A stretch of 64,000 nucleotides of DNA, from positions 4,329 to 68,328 of the forward strand of contig NW_003546673.1 in the NCBI RefSeq assembly GCF_000090795.2, in the 5' to 3' direction. Made by a program: the position numbers and the translations under genes. The notes beneath the pieces are model-generated. The model was given only the letters and a program-made list of their open reading frames with translations, searched no databases and had not been told where the DNA came from. Below are positions 50,501 to 61,480 of the stretch, piece by piece; the first letter of the stretch is position 1; every line of letters starts with the position of its first letter. This DNA comes from Amphimedon queenslandica. Its lineage: Eukaryota > Porifera > Demospongiae > Haplosclerida > Niphatidae.

Positions 50501-53500
50501 CCCACAGTTAGATCTTGGCCTGTTATCATGTGGGCAATCCCAAATAGAGTCTTCACTTCCTGTGCAGTTTAACTCACGAATATGGAAAGGCCAAACTCCC
50601 TCGGTGAAAGTTCTATTCAATGCAGTTGCTCCTATTATGAATTATATATAATGATAATTAATGAGGACACACACATGTTCTTACCATAAGGAGAATATCC
50701 TAACATTCTACAGACTACGCTAGCATCATTATCATCCCATGACTGATCACATATAGTTCCCCAGACATTATTAATGCATATCTGTACTCTGCCATATCTC
50801 CTAAAGTAGCTATCGCTGTTACTGTATAGACGAATGGTACCATTCTCACAAGATGCTACAATGGAGTGACTGTTGAACAATATTTAACAACGAAGGAGGA
50901 CGTACCTTCACATTTGACACCAACATCATTGAAATGAGTACAAGATGATGGACTAATGTAAGGAGTGTGTGAGCAGCTAAGCAAGTTCGATTCCCTTCCA
51001 CTACAACGGACATTTGTTAAGTGAATGGGTCCAATGCCACGACCAAATTTATTAGAAGTAGTGTATGCTATTGATCCTATAAATGGATGTCAGTTAAAAT
51101 GTGTTTTCTGTTTTCTAACAGTTTCATATTTTCTTATAATAAAGGAGTAGAATTGATAGTTTTCAACAAATGCATGCATGCATGACCAACCTAATCCAAT
51201 ATGTCCTAATTGTTTGCAGACTATGTTGCTGTCAGGGATTCCCCAGTTAGACCCACATATGGTACCCCATACTCTATCTATGCAGATTTCAACTCTTCCC
51301 TCGTAGATTGTCTGACCACCAACAAGTCGTATATCACCAGTTTTGCAACTGGTCACATTTGTATTATTGCTCCCTGTAAGAAGAAATCAGCTTACAATGA
51401 GTACATGGTATTTGCATGTGCAACTACATACAAGGGTGAAAATTGGCATGTATAATAGTGTCTATGAGTGATGCTATATGATAAAAGTATGCATAAATAA
51501 TACTCTTACATTGGCAAGAGACTGATGCATCCCAGAAGCAGTTTCTTGGTGGCTGTCTGTTGAAAGAGCAGTTCCATATGCTGTCCTCATCTCCAATGCA
51601 ATTCAAATCCGTAATGTGTGTAGGCCATAGCGAGTCACTAAATGCATTTCTGATAGCAATAGCACCTAATTGATTAAATCACCAAAAGTTCAGTCTGATC
51701 TAAGTGTGACTATACACTTAGGTACATAAACATAGAAGAGTAATTTCTTTGAACGACCATATTAGACCATATAAGACAGGATGAGTGATAGTAATAAAAT
51801 GCCACAATATGAAAATGAAATTAGACTTATTATGACACTTGTATCTCACCATAATTTGAATATCCTAGTTGTTTACAGACTACCCTGGCATCTGTTGTAT
51901 CCCAGTAGTCAGAACAAATAGTCCCCCAAGTCCTATTGGAACATATTTGAACACGTCCTATGAGAGAAGTAGGTCCACCCGCAATTCTTATGTCACCGCT
52001 AGTACACGGGACTAAAGGAAAAGGATGATTGTAATGAATTATTTTTAACATATCTCTTTTTCTCTCTCTCTCTCTCTTTTGTTTAGTTCTCTCTCTCACC
52101 TTCACAGGTTATTGCAACATCATAATTTCTTGAACCACATGTACGAGACACAAGGGATGAAATAAACATGTTTCTACTACAGTCAAAGAGAGAGTTCTCT
52201 CTTCCATTACAATACATGTTAGTGAAGAGATTTGGTCTACTTGTAACTAGTTCAAAAGTCCTGCTATCAACCTGCATTCCACCTAAATAAATAAATAAAA
52301 TAATAATTATGACATTCATATCTTTACCATATCTCTGAAAGCCAAGCTGATTACAAGCAACCATTGTTTCACTGTTATGCCAGGATTGTCTGCAGGTTGT
52401 CCCCCAGTAATGATTGATGCATACTTGAACTATTCCTTGATTAACAGCATTACCACCGACCAGTCTAACATCACCAGTTGTACAATTATCAGGTATGGTT
52501 GAGTCTATATATCAAGATAGTAGATAAATAGCAAAAAAGAGAATTAAATCATAAATACTACATATTGTTAAGTTATTCACAAGTAGCATTTAAAAGTTAA
52601 TTTGTATCCTGGGTGCAAATATGTCCTAACATATTTATAGTAAACAAATGGCCACAAAGTGCATCTCAAGGCTTCCTGTTCCAGTGACCTCTTACAATTG
52701 ACAGCATCACTGCCTACACACAGGTCCACTATTATGCCCATATAAATACTTACTATAACAATAGATTGATGCTGGGGAAAAGCGTGAACAACTATTGGGT
52801 ATTTCATCAGTCAAGGAATACGCACAGTCCCAAATATTGTCCTCAGTTCCAGTGCAGTTCACAGTCAAACCAACAGGCCATCGACTATAGTCAATTCCAG
52901 GGACAGCACCTAAAGATATTAATGAAAAACATAATTCAAAGCCAGTTAGTTAATAGTTATCTCACTCCTTTACTAAATATTTATTTTAATTATTCACAAA
53001 GTATAATTATTCATCTCGCACCTTTACCAGTGTTCATTTGCAATTCAATTATTACAATTATAATATGTAAGTCATTGTAATAATAATTATCATGCATGCA
53101 TGGACATAGACTCACCATACTTAGAGAACCCCAGTTCCCTACACGCCACAGCTGCCTCTTCATAGCTCCAACTATTGGAACAAATCGTCCTCCACGTACT
53201 ATCAATACAAACTTCAACATTACCATACTCAGCCCCTTTATTGCTAATCCTGACTGTACCATTAGTACAGAATGCTAATGAGGCAAAAGAGACACATTCA
53301 AGCATAGCATATCAAAGATACTTACGTTCGCACCGGACTGCTGCATCATTTGAGCGAGACCGACAAAATGAATAAGTTCGAGCGTGAAGATAATTTTGGT
53401 TGCATTTGGTGAGATCGGGCTCCGTTCCAAAGCAATACAAGCTTCCTAGTAACGGATAAGTTGCTGTCCCACTTGGAAAACCTAGACTACCCACTCTACT

Positions 53501-54325
53501 AGCAAACCCTAAATTTAGCTTTAATATATATTATTATAGATCTAGTATATACTACCATTAGGAATTGCTCCAATTCTTCTGCAGACTACATTAGCATCAG
53601 CAGTACCAAAGCTTGAGCCACAGATACTACCCCAAGCTCTATTGATGCAGACTTCAACTCTTCCCTCATAATCATTTGAGCCTCCAATCAGACGAACCTC
53701 ACCGTCAGTGCAGTTTGATTCTGCCACATCATTCTTAGCTAATGAGAAACAAACAAGGAGTTATTATGATGTAACAATACTCCTGCCTTACATTGACAGA
53801 ATACATTGGCATCACTGCTTAAAGGGCATGAATAATCTCTGAGTATAGTATAGCTGCAGTTGAGTAGGGAGTCTTCTGTACCGTTGCAAGTAAAGTTGAA
53901 GTTGTGATGAGATGAGAGAGTAGAAGAACGATAGACTGGAGAAGCAATTGCACCTGAAGATAAAAGAGGCACAATTTAGGGCCAATGGAATTTAATATGG
54001 ACTGACCATAAGGTGAGAATCCCAACTGGCTGCAGACCACACTTGCATCATTATTGTCCCAGAAATCCCTGCAGATTGAGCCCCAAGTACCGTTGAAACA
54101 CAACTCAACTGCTCCGTAGCCTGAATTAGTCTGAAAGAGAAAATGAGATTAATTTTATAATTAGCCTCTACTGGAGGAAATCATAATTGAGAGACTTTAC
54201 ACACTTACTGTGAGTCTGACTGATCCATTATTGCTACAAGACTGAGAATGAGCTAGATCTAGAGCAGAAAATAAGACAAAAAAGAGAAAAGGCAAAGCTG
54301 ATAGCAACGGGCATGTCAGCTCCAT
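35654..54325 (-). CDS. Giant SRCR-rich adhesion GPCR
   Basis: A single gene of roughly 70 exons and about 4,000-4,500 residues by my estimate. ATG 54325 opens a signal peptide ([19 protein letters not shown]...). In order follow 24 SRCR domains, an acidic exon inside SRCR24, two sushi/CCP domains, SEA-like 1, HRM1, one Ig-like domain, SEA-like 2, HRM2, SEA-like 3, HRM3, GAIN with GPS ([11 protein letters not shown]), seven TM helices and a ~190-residue cytoplasmic tail ending in an Asp run. Introns are mostly 40-60 bp. SRCR, CCP and HRM junctions are phase 1, and every join I checked is in frame with no internal polyadenylation or new signal peptide, so I treat it as one gene. Likely a surface receptor for cells, matrix or microbes. 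Confidence 0.85.
38560..41310 (-). other. Three SEA-like + HRM modules with one Ig-like domain
   Basis: Three times an N-glycosylated SEA-like segment with an I-x-C-x-I/V strand ([23 protein letters not shown]) precedes an HRM-type cysteine module. These open [16 protein letters not shown] and DGFCDAQT and continue with W...C....RxC....GxW....C. Between modules 1 and 2 is an Ig-like domain ([14 protein letters not shown]...ITWYDP ... [15 protein letters not shown]) in two exons. RKKR (41176-41165, context [10 protein letters not shown]) lies inside SEA-like 1. The SEA assignment is tentative; the HRM calls are firmer. Confidence 0.65.
41400..41800 (-). other. Two sushi (CCP) domains
   Basis: CCP1 ([17 protein letters not shown]...[11 protein letters not shown]...CQDNATWNG...GCE) and CCP2 ([14 protein letters not shown]...[12 protein letters not shown]...[12 protein letters not shown]) are each one exon with phase-1 borders. 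They sit between the SRCR array and the first SEA-like module. SRCR plus CCP is the ectodomain style reported for a Geodia aggregation receptor. Confidence 0.88.
42087..42189 (-). other. Acidic exon with furin-type site inside SRCR24
   Basis: A phase-1/phase-1 exon lies between the two halves of the last SRCR domain. It encodes an Asp/Tyr run ([14 protein letters not shown]), then RNKR (42144-42133) and an acidic stretch ending SSSCS. RNKR fits the furin consensus R-X-K-R. Symmetric phases mean the exon can be skipped without a frame change. No other SRCR domain has an insert here. Confidence 0.75.
43665..44225. repeat. Palindrome-centred tandem repeat, aGPCR intron in SRCR21
   Basis: Three units of ~185-190 bp lie in the intron that splits SRCR21, making it ~760 bp long when neighbours are ~50 bp. 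Cores are degenerate (43780-43816, 43983-44002 CCCTGTACTGTAGTACAGGG, 44171-44187). Flanks keep AACATAAG..CATGTATATG, AGAATTCTCA and TTTGATTGGAATTTGCTCAA. Confidence 0.88.
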
Positions 54326-54574
54326 AATTAGGTAACAGTATAATGTCAACAAGAGCTGCAGATTGATATAATATAGGGTAAGAAGCCATGTCAAAAAGAC
54401 CACAGCCCAAATTATAGCTGAGCTGAATAATTTTTACTAAGCCTAAGCCATGCCCATCAAACTCCGCCCGTCCGTGGACCGTGGCTGCCGAATTGTATAA
54501 CAAGTCCATAGAAGAATCAATGGAGCTATAACCTCGGCTATAACCTCTTAGTTTCTCTTCTTTAGACTAGAGTT
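54326..54574. promoter_or_regulatory. Shared promoter region aGPCR / ANKS3-like
   Basis: 249 bp lie between divergent start codons. Centre GC is locally raised (CCGTCCGTGGACCGTGGCTGCC, ~54467-54490). A direct repeat CTATAACCTC occurs twice in the right half (~54525-54547). Both are candidates for control elements; none is assigned. Confidence 0.5.
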
Positions 54575-57500
54575 ATGGCCAATCAAACTACAGGAGCAGT
54601 AGAAAGCACCCCCGCGGAGCCACCAAACTGGATGGAACAAACCCAGTACATTGCTAGGTAAGATAGATAGAAAAAGAGAGTGATCTGTATGCCGCAAATA
54701 AAAGTATCACTTGGAAACCTTACACTATTTAGGGGTGCTGATCAATGTTAATTTTATCAATGATCACATTAAACTGTGTTGTTGTGGCTCTGACATGTTT
54801 ACTTAGCAGGAACTAATAAGAAATGGTAGTAATTAACTTAATGATATTAAGATTCCGCAGCTAGTAGTATAATAGTAACCGATAATTATGCTCACACGAT
54901 GATTTCTCAAACAATGATATTGATTTTAATCATTTTAGGACGATATACGATGATCCCAGTATTGGTCCGATCCCACTTGATCTCTATTCTGCTTGTGCCA
55001 TTGGTAAGTATGAGAGCGTTCAAGAGGCCGTGAATAAGAAAGAAGACTTGAACACACAAAACAAAGGTAGACCATTATAATCTAAAAAATGCATTATTCT
55101 TGTAATCAATCCATTGATGATGCCAAGGGTGTAATTTTATTCTTACAATTTTACCTTCTTTGGTTTTTCCACCACTACTAGTCTACTACTACTTAATGAC
55201 TTCTCACATCACCCCTCACCATGTTAAATAACTGATATCTTGTTCATGCATTAGGAGGCTGGACCCCTTTGATGTATGCTGCTTATGTCGGTCATGATAC
55301 TGTTGTCAATCTGTTGCTGGACAGTCATGCCGATCCTAATAAAGGAACCCCGTCTGGCTTGACGCCGCTCATGGTCGCATCTGGCTGTGGAAACGAGTCT
55401 GTTTGTTATTTTTTGATCCAAGTAAGCCATTAGCCGTCATCTTTTCCTCTTGAAGTAGGACTTCCATCTTGTTTTTTTTTAATACCAGAACGGAGCAATG
55501 ATTGACCAGCAGGACAATAAAGGCTGCACTGCATTGTATCATGCAACAAGACAGGGCCACCAGTCAACGGTACAGCTCCTCTTGAAGGAAGGGGCAGACA
55601 CTGAAATTGGGTAATAATAATTTTTTAGTGGGCAGTAGAATAGTGTTTGGTCATTGATATGTTGCTAAATAACAACCTCTTTGATTATACACAAAATAAA
55701 TAAACACAGACAGTCATATACATGTACAAACAGTCATAACATCCACTTTAATAAATTAAATGCCTAACGTACAAACACGCATGTATTGACTGTCATGGCA
55801 TAGATTTGAAGTATGTATAATAAATTATCTTTCCCTCTTCTTTTTTCATTCTTTTAAATTCTTGTAGTGACTATCAATCAGGATACACTCCATTAATGAT
55901 AGCTGCTAAGGAAGGAGACCAGATTGTCTTGGATGTTCTCGTGGCTTGTGTAAGTCAAAACACTTCTCAAACCTCTATCAGTCTTACTCACTGGTCTAAT
56001 TATAAGCTCACAGCCTTTGTAGCACTTCTCTGTAGTATAGCAGATGCAGTGCTTCACTTTTGACATTGATATCATAGGACTAGTTGCCATGGGAAATAAG
56101 AATCAATACAACTTGTGCCAAGTAGTGATGAAAGTAGTGATAAATGTAGCAAGTTCCCAGTAATGCTCAACTTTTTAAAAAAATTTACACATTGTATGTA
56201 ATGACACATTGTATGTTTTTTATATTTCAGAGAGCTGATATCAATGCTAAGGCATATGATGGTTATACTGCACGATCACTGGCACTGAGACACAATCATA
56301 TAAAAACTGTTAGCTTTCTCGATGAGATACAAATGCTGTTTTACCCAAGAAGCAACTCTGTGGCCTCAAATGAATGTAAGTACTAAAGAAAGAGAATTAC
56401 ATGCATAGACAATCAGAAAATAATGATTTATAGTATAACAGGCAAGAGTAAATTTTTATGCCTTCTTGCATAAGGCTGTTGATAGTATCAAAAATTTAAT
56501 TTAAAATTTAAAAAATTAAAAAAAATTTTTTTAAATGTTCTTTTGATAGCTGATCTGCGGAGTGTTTCTTCAACAGACGAGGATCCTTATGCAGGTCTTG
56601 AAGAGGTTGATCCTGAAACACGTAAGGATATTAATCAAAGGCTAGGGAATCGCTCGGGTCTCCGCTGGAGCCTACCTACTATGCCACACAGGGCTAGCCT
56701 GGCTACCACTTCAAGGCGACTCAAATTCAGACCATCAGTCAGTTATAGTGTGCGTGTGTGTAAGTGTAATGTATTGGAGGGGGAGTTTTGGTAAATAATG
56801 TGTGTTGTTGTTGTACATATTGGTTCCCAATCATGCATTAAAACGCTTGTAATTTCTCACAGTTGATCATTGTATCATATCTCCTTCTTATAGTATTCAA
56901 TGCCTGAATCCCAGTCTCCCCCATCATTGGATGAGGAGTGTCTTGAGGAGAGTACACAATCTCACGAGGACAACATGGCCAAGCTTGATGAGTTTCTGGA
57001 GATTCTCGGTCTTGAGAGATACTATCAAGTATTTGAGTGCAATGAGATTGACTTCTATGGACTCCTTGAACTGAGCGAGGAAGACTTAAAGAGACTAGTC
57101 ACGTGAGTTAAATGTATTATTGACATCAAAGGTAGAGTACTGTGTGGTGGAAGTTTAAAAATTCATTAAAAATCTAATTTTGATCAGAATGAGCTCAAAC
57201 TTGCTGCACAACATAAAAATATGTATATGTATCAGAAAAAATTATAAAAATGAAGAATTCTCTTTTAGTCATTTTTGGTGAAATTTGGCCAATGACCCTG
57301 TACTATAGTACAGGGACTTTGGCCCGATTTTAGAGCATTTTTAAAAATTCGTAAAAAATCCAATTTTGATTGGAATCAGCTCAAACTTGCTACACAACAT
57401 GAGGACATGTATATGTATCAGGAAAAATTATTAAAATGGAGAATTTTCTTCTAGTCATTTTTGGTGAAATTTAGCCAACGACCCTGTATTATATAGTACA

Positions 57501-58703
57501 GGGACTTTGGCCCGATTTTTGAGCAACTTTAAAAATTTGTAAAAAATCAGTAATCAGCCCAAAATTTTTGGAACAGGTATTAAAGCGAAATTTTAAGTGC
57601 AACTTTAAAAAAATCATTTCATTTTTTAGTAAAATGGGTCCAAGACGTAAGCTACAAATGGCCATCAAAGAAATGAAAGAGCAACTCAAAGTGAACGAGA
57701 GTGCTGGAAGCAGCATGGGACGCTCTCATGACATCACTCCTACTCCTCAAAGGAGTGCAGAAAAGGACCTGCAGATTCAAGTCATGCAACTCAAGTCCAC
57801 TAACCAACAGGTGTGTAACATATGTCTATATACATGTAACTTTAATGTTGTGATTGTGTACATTTGTTGATTGAATGAGACAAATTTGTATAGTTATTTT
57901 GTTTATTTTAAAAATACTTTGGAATAATGATAAAAACAATAGGCAAATATATAATTGGGAATAAGGGAATAGAATAATGGGGACATTATTGGGAATAATA
58001 TCCTCAGCCCTAAAACTGTATTATTTTTTACACCTGAGTAAACAAGTGGTGCTTGTTGTTTTTGTTGTGGCTGTATTGTTTACTCAAGAGATAAATGTAT
58101 ACCTGTGTTTACTCAAAACACCTACATACAGGATTGACCATTATAAAGTGTTATGCTAATAATGATACTTGTTTTCTTTTTGTTATGCTATTGTGTAAGT
58201 TCAAGTCATAATACTAAATAATTATTTATTTTTTATAGTTGATTCAAAACATGGACAGCTGTGAGCAGAGACTAGCAAAGGAGCATGATCTTAGAAAAAT
58301 GGCCGAAAGGTTTATATAAAGCTCCTATTGGAACAGCCATTTTAAACCTCTTTCGATAGATATTGCCAAGAACTGCAAAAGTGTCGTATCCAGTCGCTCG
58401 AGAGTACCAAGGTTCTCAAAGAGACGCTTGTCTCTGTCCTAAAACACTGTCAGTCACTCAGGTCAGTACAGGTATCAGTATAACAGCTTGTATGACACCA
58501 TTTGCTTTAGATCAACACAGTCCAAGCTGTTGAATAATCTCAAAGACATGAAACTCGAAGGCTCGCATTCAAAGATACAAGATTTCTATACTTGTTTGCA
58601 AGAGCTTGGCGGGGAGATAGAGGCAGTTTCAAGGTCAACACAAGAAGCAAACAAAGAATTTAAATCTGTTCGCTACCATTTGAGCTCATCATTTCAATCC
58701 TAG
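54575..58703 (+). CDS. ANKS3: ANKS3-like ankyrin-SAM protein
   Basis: Twelve exons give 560 aa, starting at 54575, 54939, 55255, 55489, 55868, 56231, 56550, 56894, 57630, 58239, 58360 and 58511. Residues ~35-215 hold five to six ankyrin repeats (GWTPLMYAAYVGHDTVVNLLL, GLTPLMVASGCG, GCTALYHATRQGHQSTVQLLL, GYTPLMIAAKEGDQIVLDVL, YDGYTARSLALRH). A linker precedes a SAM domain at ~333-395 (LDEFLEILGLERYYQVFECNEIDFYGLLELSEEDLKRL...KMGPRRKL) split by intron 8. A C-terminal coiled coil follows (~410-555). ANKS3 binds ANKS6/BICC1 and NEK proteins at the ciliary inversin compartment. Intron 8 carries palindrome repeats. Confidence 0.87.
57150..57560. repeat. Palindrome-centred tandem repeat, ANKS3-like intron 8
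   Basis: Two full units of ~190 bp. The core at 57296-57315 is the perfect palindrome CCCTGTACTATAGTACAGGG; the second (~57482-57503) has a TATA insertion in the centre. Flanks match the 18300 copy almost base for base (GGAATCAGCTCAAACTTGCT, ACACAACAT..GGACATGTAT, TTGGTGAAATTT). Here it runs in the sense direction of the host gene. Confidence 0.9.
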
Positions 58704-58934
58704 TAATAATGATAATGATAATAAGCAATGTTTTTAATAATGAAAGTAATTATACGATAGTATGACACAGCAATAGTAATAATTTAGATGTACCCGTACT
58801 TACTTCCTTTTCATCGATAACAGCGAACCCTTATAAAACACGGGATTCCCCTTGGCCTGCACCCCCGACCTAGCGCTATTGTTCATATTTCTGTCTCTGT
58901 AAGGGAATTGTCTTCTTAGTTCTCAAAGGCAAAG

Positions 58935-61238
58935 ATGATGACTTTAGAGGAGGCTCCAGAACGAGACCTGTTTGAGGAATTAGAAGAAAATGCTCTCACA
59001 TGTGCCGTTTGTCTCGGGGTCTATGAAGATCCACGTGCCCTTGACTGCCATCATGTTTTTTGTAGGTCCTGTCTAGAGCATCTTCCACTCGTGAACCAGG
59101 ATGGCGTAAACAACCTTGGCTGCCCAACATGTAGACACTTAGTTCCGCTGCCTCCTAATGGCGTAGCTGGGTTCCGTGTTTCTTTCCAGACCAATAATCT
59201 CAAGGCTTTCGTCGAAGCCAATAGAGACAGAGCTGTGCCTGTGGCTGTACCAAGGAAGCAGACCTGTGGTAGCTGTACCTCGGAGAATGTATCTGGATTC
59301 TGTACGGAATGCAGAAGCACTTTTTGTGATGGTTGCACGGATTTGCACCTCCCCACCTGTACTAAGGAAGCTACAGCGCTCAACGGTGCATCGGGCACTG
59401 ACAAGACCAATGGCCATCACCAAGCTCCAATGCCACTTGATCCAGCACCACTCATGCAATCGGATGACTGGAATGTAAACACCAATACTTGTGTCATCCA
59501 TAGGCAAATCGCCGATATGTTTTGTGAGAACTGCGAGGAGACAATATGCTCAAGGTGTGTCAAGAGATTCCCACATACAGAGCATGAGTCCTCATGTATT
59601 CCGCTAGCAGAAGCACTGGTTAGATACCGTGAGCTCCTGGAGGACAGGCTGAATCCGATTAATAAAGAGATTGATTTCATATCGACTCAACTGAAGCCGT
59701 TTTCGCACCGAGAGAGTGAGATAAATGAGCAAGGTGACACTGTTAAAGCTCAGATACACTCTAGGGCAGAATATCTCATTGCCCTCATAATTGAATCAGA
59801 AGAAGAGCTATCAGTGAAAGTTGACAAAGTCATCAAGAGCAAACTTCATTCTTTAGACGAGAGACGGGAATCGATTGAAGTGACTCAGGAAGAGTTAAAA
59901 AATCTCAAAGATAGAATCGAGTTGTGCCTGAAGACCGGGAATCAAGAAGACCTTCTCAAGACAAAGCAATGGATACCGAAAATAAATCACGTCATGTTTA
60001 ACATTGATGCCACTAAACTCAAACCAAGCGAAGTTGCTGATCTGAGCTTTGTCCCTGATGAAGTATCAGATAGTCTCACTCGTCTTGGAAACCTTTCGTC
60101 AACTTTCGAGGGTAAGGACCCAAGCTGTGACGTCCAGATCCTTGAACAGCACCTTTTCATTGACAAGAGTCCAGACGTTACATTAGTCCTATCAGTGAAG
60201 TATACTAATCTTCCCTTTGTCATCATTCCTCTATCTTCAATGAAATGCATCATTAAATCTTCCAATAGATCTTTTATCAAGGCAATTATCTCTTTGGGAG
60301 ACGCCGCCCACCAGTACGTCGTCAAGTTTCGTCCTACAAGTAATGGCCTGTATAAGTTATCTCTGAAGATTGACGACATTGAGACGGAGGATCAAGCGGT
60401 TCTCATTCCCTTTAATCCTATGTATCTTCCTAACATCACACCCACTACCGTGATGAAGTACATACGTAAGCCAATTGGTCTTGCTGTGGCTCAAGACAAG
60501 CGTATCATTGTTTTGAATGATTTCAACGAAGTAGTGATACTGGATATGCATGGGAGGAATATTAGGACACTCAGTCGGCCGAATAATGGGTCTCGTTTCA
60601 CGTCCACCAGACATGCAGCTGTTACCTCTGATGGTTGCTTCCTAATGACAGATCAGTATAGCATACTGAAGGTAACAATGGATGGGCAGCTACTGAAAAC
60701 AATAGGCAGCAAGGGAAATGGTAGGTTACAGTTTAACACCCCTTTTGGTATTACCATTGACGAAAAGACTGGTAAAGTCTACGTTGCCGATCTTTTGAAT
60801 CATCGGATTCAAGTCCTCAATCGGGACTACTCATTTTCTCATTCCTTTGGCTCAAGAGGAAAAGCACTGGGCCAGTTTGAGCAGCCTAATGGCACTGCCC
60901 TTGATTCTCAAGGTAATGTATTTGTGAGTGATACATTCAATCACAGAATACAAAAGTTCTCACAATCTGGAGAATACATATCCTATTTTGGGTCAGAGGG
61001 ACCTAATCCAGGCCAATTGAAGCTCCCAGAGAAGATAGTCATCAACAATGATTACATTTATGTCACTGAGCATCTTAATGCCCGCGTCTCTGTCTTCACG
61101 ACTGAAGGTAATTTCGTTCGATGTTTCGGGAAGCAAAGCATTGAGGGAGGACTGGTTTGGCCCCGTGGACTCACTTTTGACGAAGATGGCAGTCTCTATG
61201 TGTGTGATTTTAGATCACACTGCATCTTCAAGTACTAA
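58935..61238 (+). CDS. TRIM-NHL protein A
   Basis: Intronless, 767 aa. RING C3HC4 at ~24-70 (CAVCLGVYEDPRALDCHHVFCRSCLEHL...CPTCRHLV). A B-box1-like module (CGSCTSENVSGFCTECRSTFCDGCTDLH) comes before B-box2 (CVIHRQIADMFCENCEETICSRCV...H). A coiled coil (~230-350), a filamin-like repeat (~400-500) and six NHL repeats (~510-767, e.g. GKVYVADLLNHRIQVLNRDYS) follow. The architecture is that of TRIM2/3/71: E3 ubiquitin ligases whose NHL propeller binds RNA or protein. The family is expanded in sponges and many invertebrates, so no orthologue is named. The ATG ATG at 58935 suits the RING position. Lies 231 bp after the ANKS3-like gene. Confidence 0.93.
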   Translation: MMTLEEAPERDLFEELEENALTCAVCLGVYEDPRALDCHHVFCRSCLEHLPLVNQDGVNNLGCPTCRHLVPLPPNGVAGFRVSFQTNNLKAFVEANRDRAVPVAVPRKQTCGSCTSENVSGFCTECRSTFCDGCTDLHLPTCTKEATALNGASGTDKTNGHHQAPMPLDPAPLMQSDDWNVNTNTCVIHRQIADMFCENCEETICSRCVKRFPHTEHESSCIPLAEALVRYRELLEDRLNPINKEIDFISTQLKPFSHRESEINEQGDTVKAQIHSRAEYLIALIIESEEELSVKVDKVIKSKLHSLDERRESIEVTQEELKNLKDRIELCLKTGNQEDLLKTKQWIPKINHVMFNIDATKLKPSEVADLSFVPDEVSDSLTRLGNLSSTFEGKDPSCDVQILEQHLFIDKSPDVTLVLSVKYTNLPFVIIPLSSMKCIIKSSNRSFIKAIISLGDAAHQYVVKFRPTSNGLYKLSLKIDDIETEDQAVLIPFNPMYLPNITPTTVMKYIRKPIGLAVAQDKRIIVLNDFNEVVILDMHGRNIRTLSRPNNGSRFTSTRHAAVTSDGCFLMTDQYSILKVTMDGQLLKTIGSKGNGRLQFNTPFGITIDEKTGKVYVADLLNHRIQVLNRDYSFSHSFGSRGKALGQFEQPNGTALDSQGNVFVSDTFNHRIQKFSQSGEYISYFGSEGPNPGQLKLPEKIVINNDYIYVTEHLNARVSVFTTEGNFVRCFGKQSIEGGLVWPRGLTFDEDGSLYVCDFRSHCIFKY

Positions 61239-61480
61239 GAATACGCTTGCAACTGTGCATTTACCTTTTCTTTTGTTTAAACTTTTGATTAGTCTATCTA
61301 TGGTCTATTAATGAGACTTTAATGATCTTTATTATTACTGATTAGTCTTGTGTAATTTAATTTGCTGTTATTATTGATAAAAATTTTAATAGTTAATTCA
61401 TTGCCCAGCCTTTTCAGGAAGCACATGCATATTCTAATTCAAGTGACAGTGACATTTTTCTTGAAAATACTGTCACAACA

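Larger units (their letters stand above)
41870..54325 (-). other. Array of 24 SRCR domains (exons)
   Basis: Each SRCR domain is coded by two exons. The first half holds [11 protein letters not shown]...[31 protein letters not shown] and ends in phase 1 at the Gly. The second half starts GAI/GAV and holds the CTG.E.SL..C...C..NDA.V.C core. First halves lie near 54.1, 53.7, 53.2, 52.4, 52.0, 51.3, 50.8, 50.4, 49.9, 49.5, 48.9, 48.4, 48.0, 47.6, 47.2, 46.8, 46.3, 45.9, 45.4, 45.0, 44.5, 43.3, 42.9 and 42.4 kb. Domain 14 (47.26-47.61 kb) is the only one in a single exon, an intron loss. Domain 1 has an extra phase-0 intron after VRLT. Confidence 0.88.

Noticed and set aside
54326-54403. Upstream in-frame ATG (54403) for the giant GPCR
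   Set aside because: It would place a 26-residue hydrophobic stretch before a second, canonical signal peptide starting at 54325; the shorter form fits better.
57568-57629. Extra N-terminal coding sequence before ANKS3-like exon 9
   Set aside because: It is repeat-derived intron sequence; the acceptor at 57629 restores the SAM domain.
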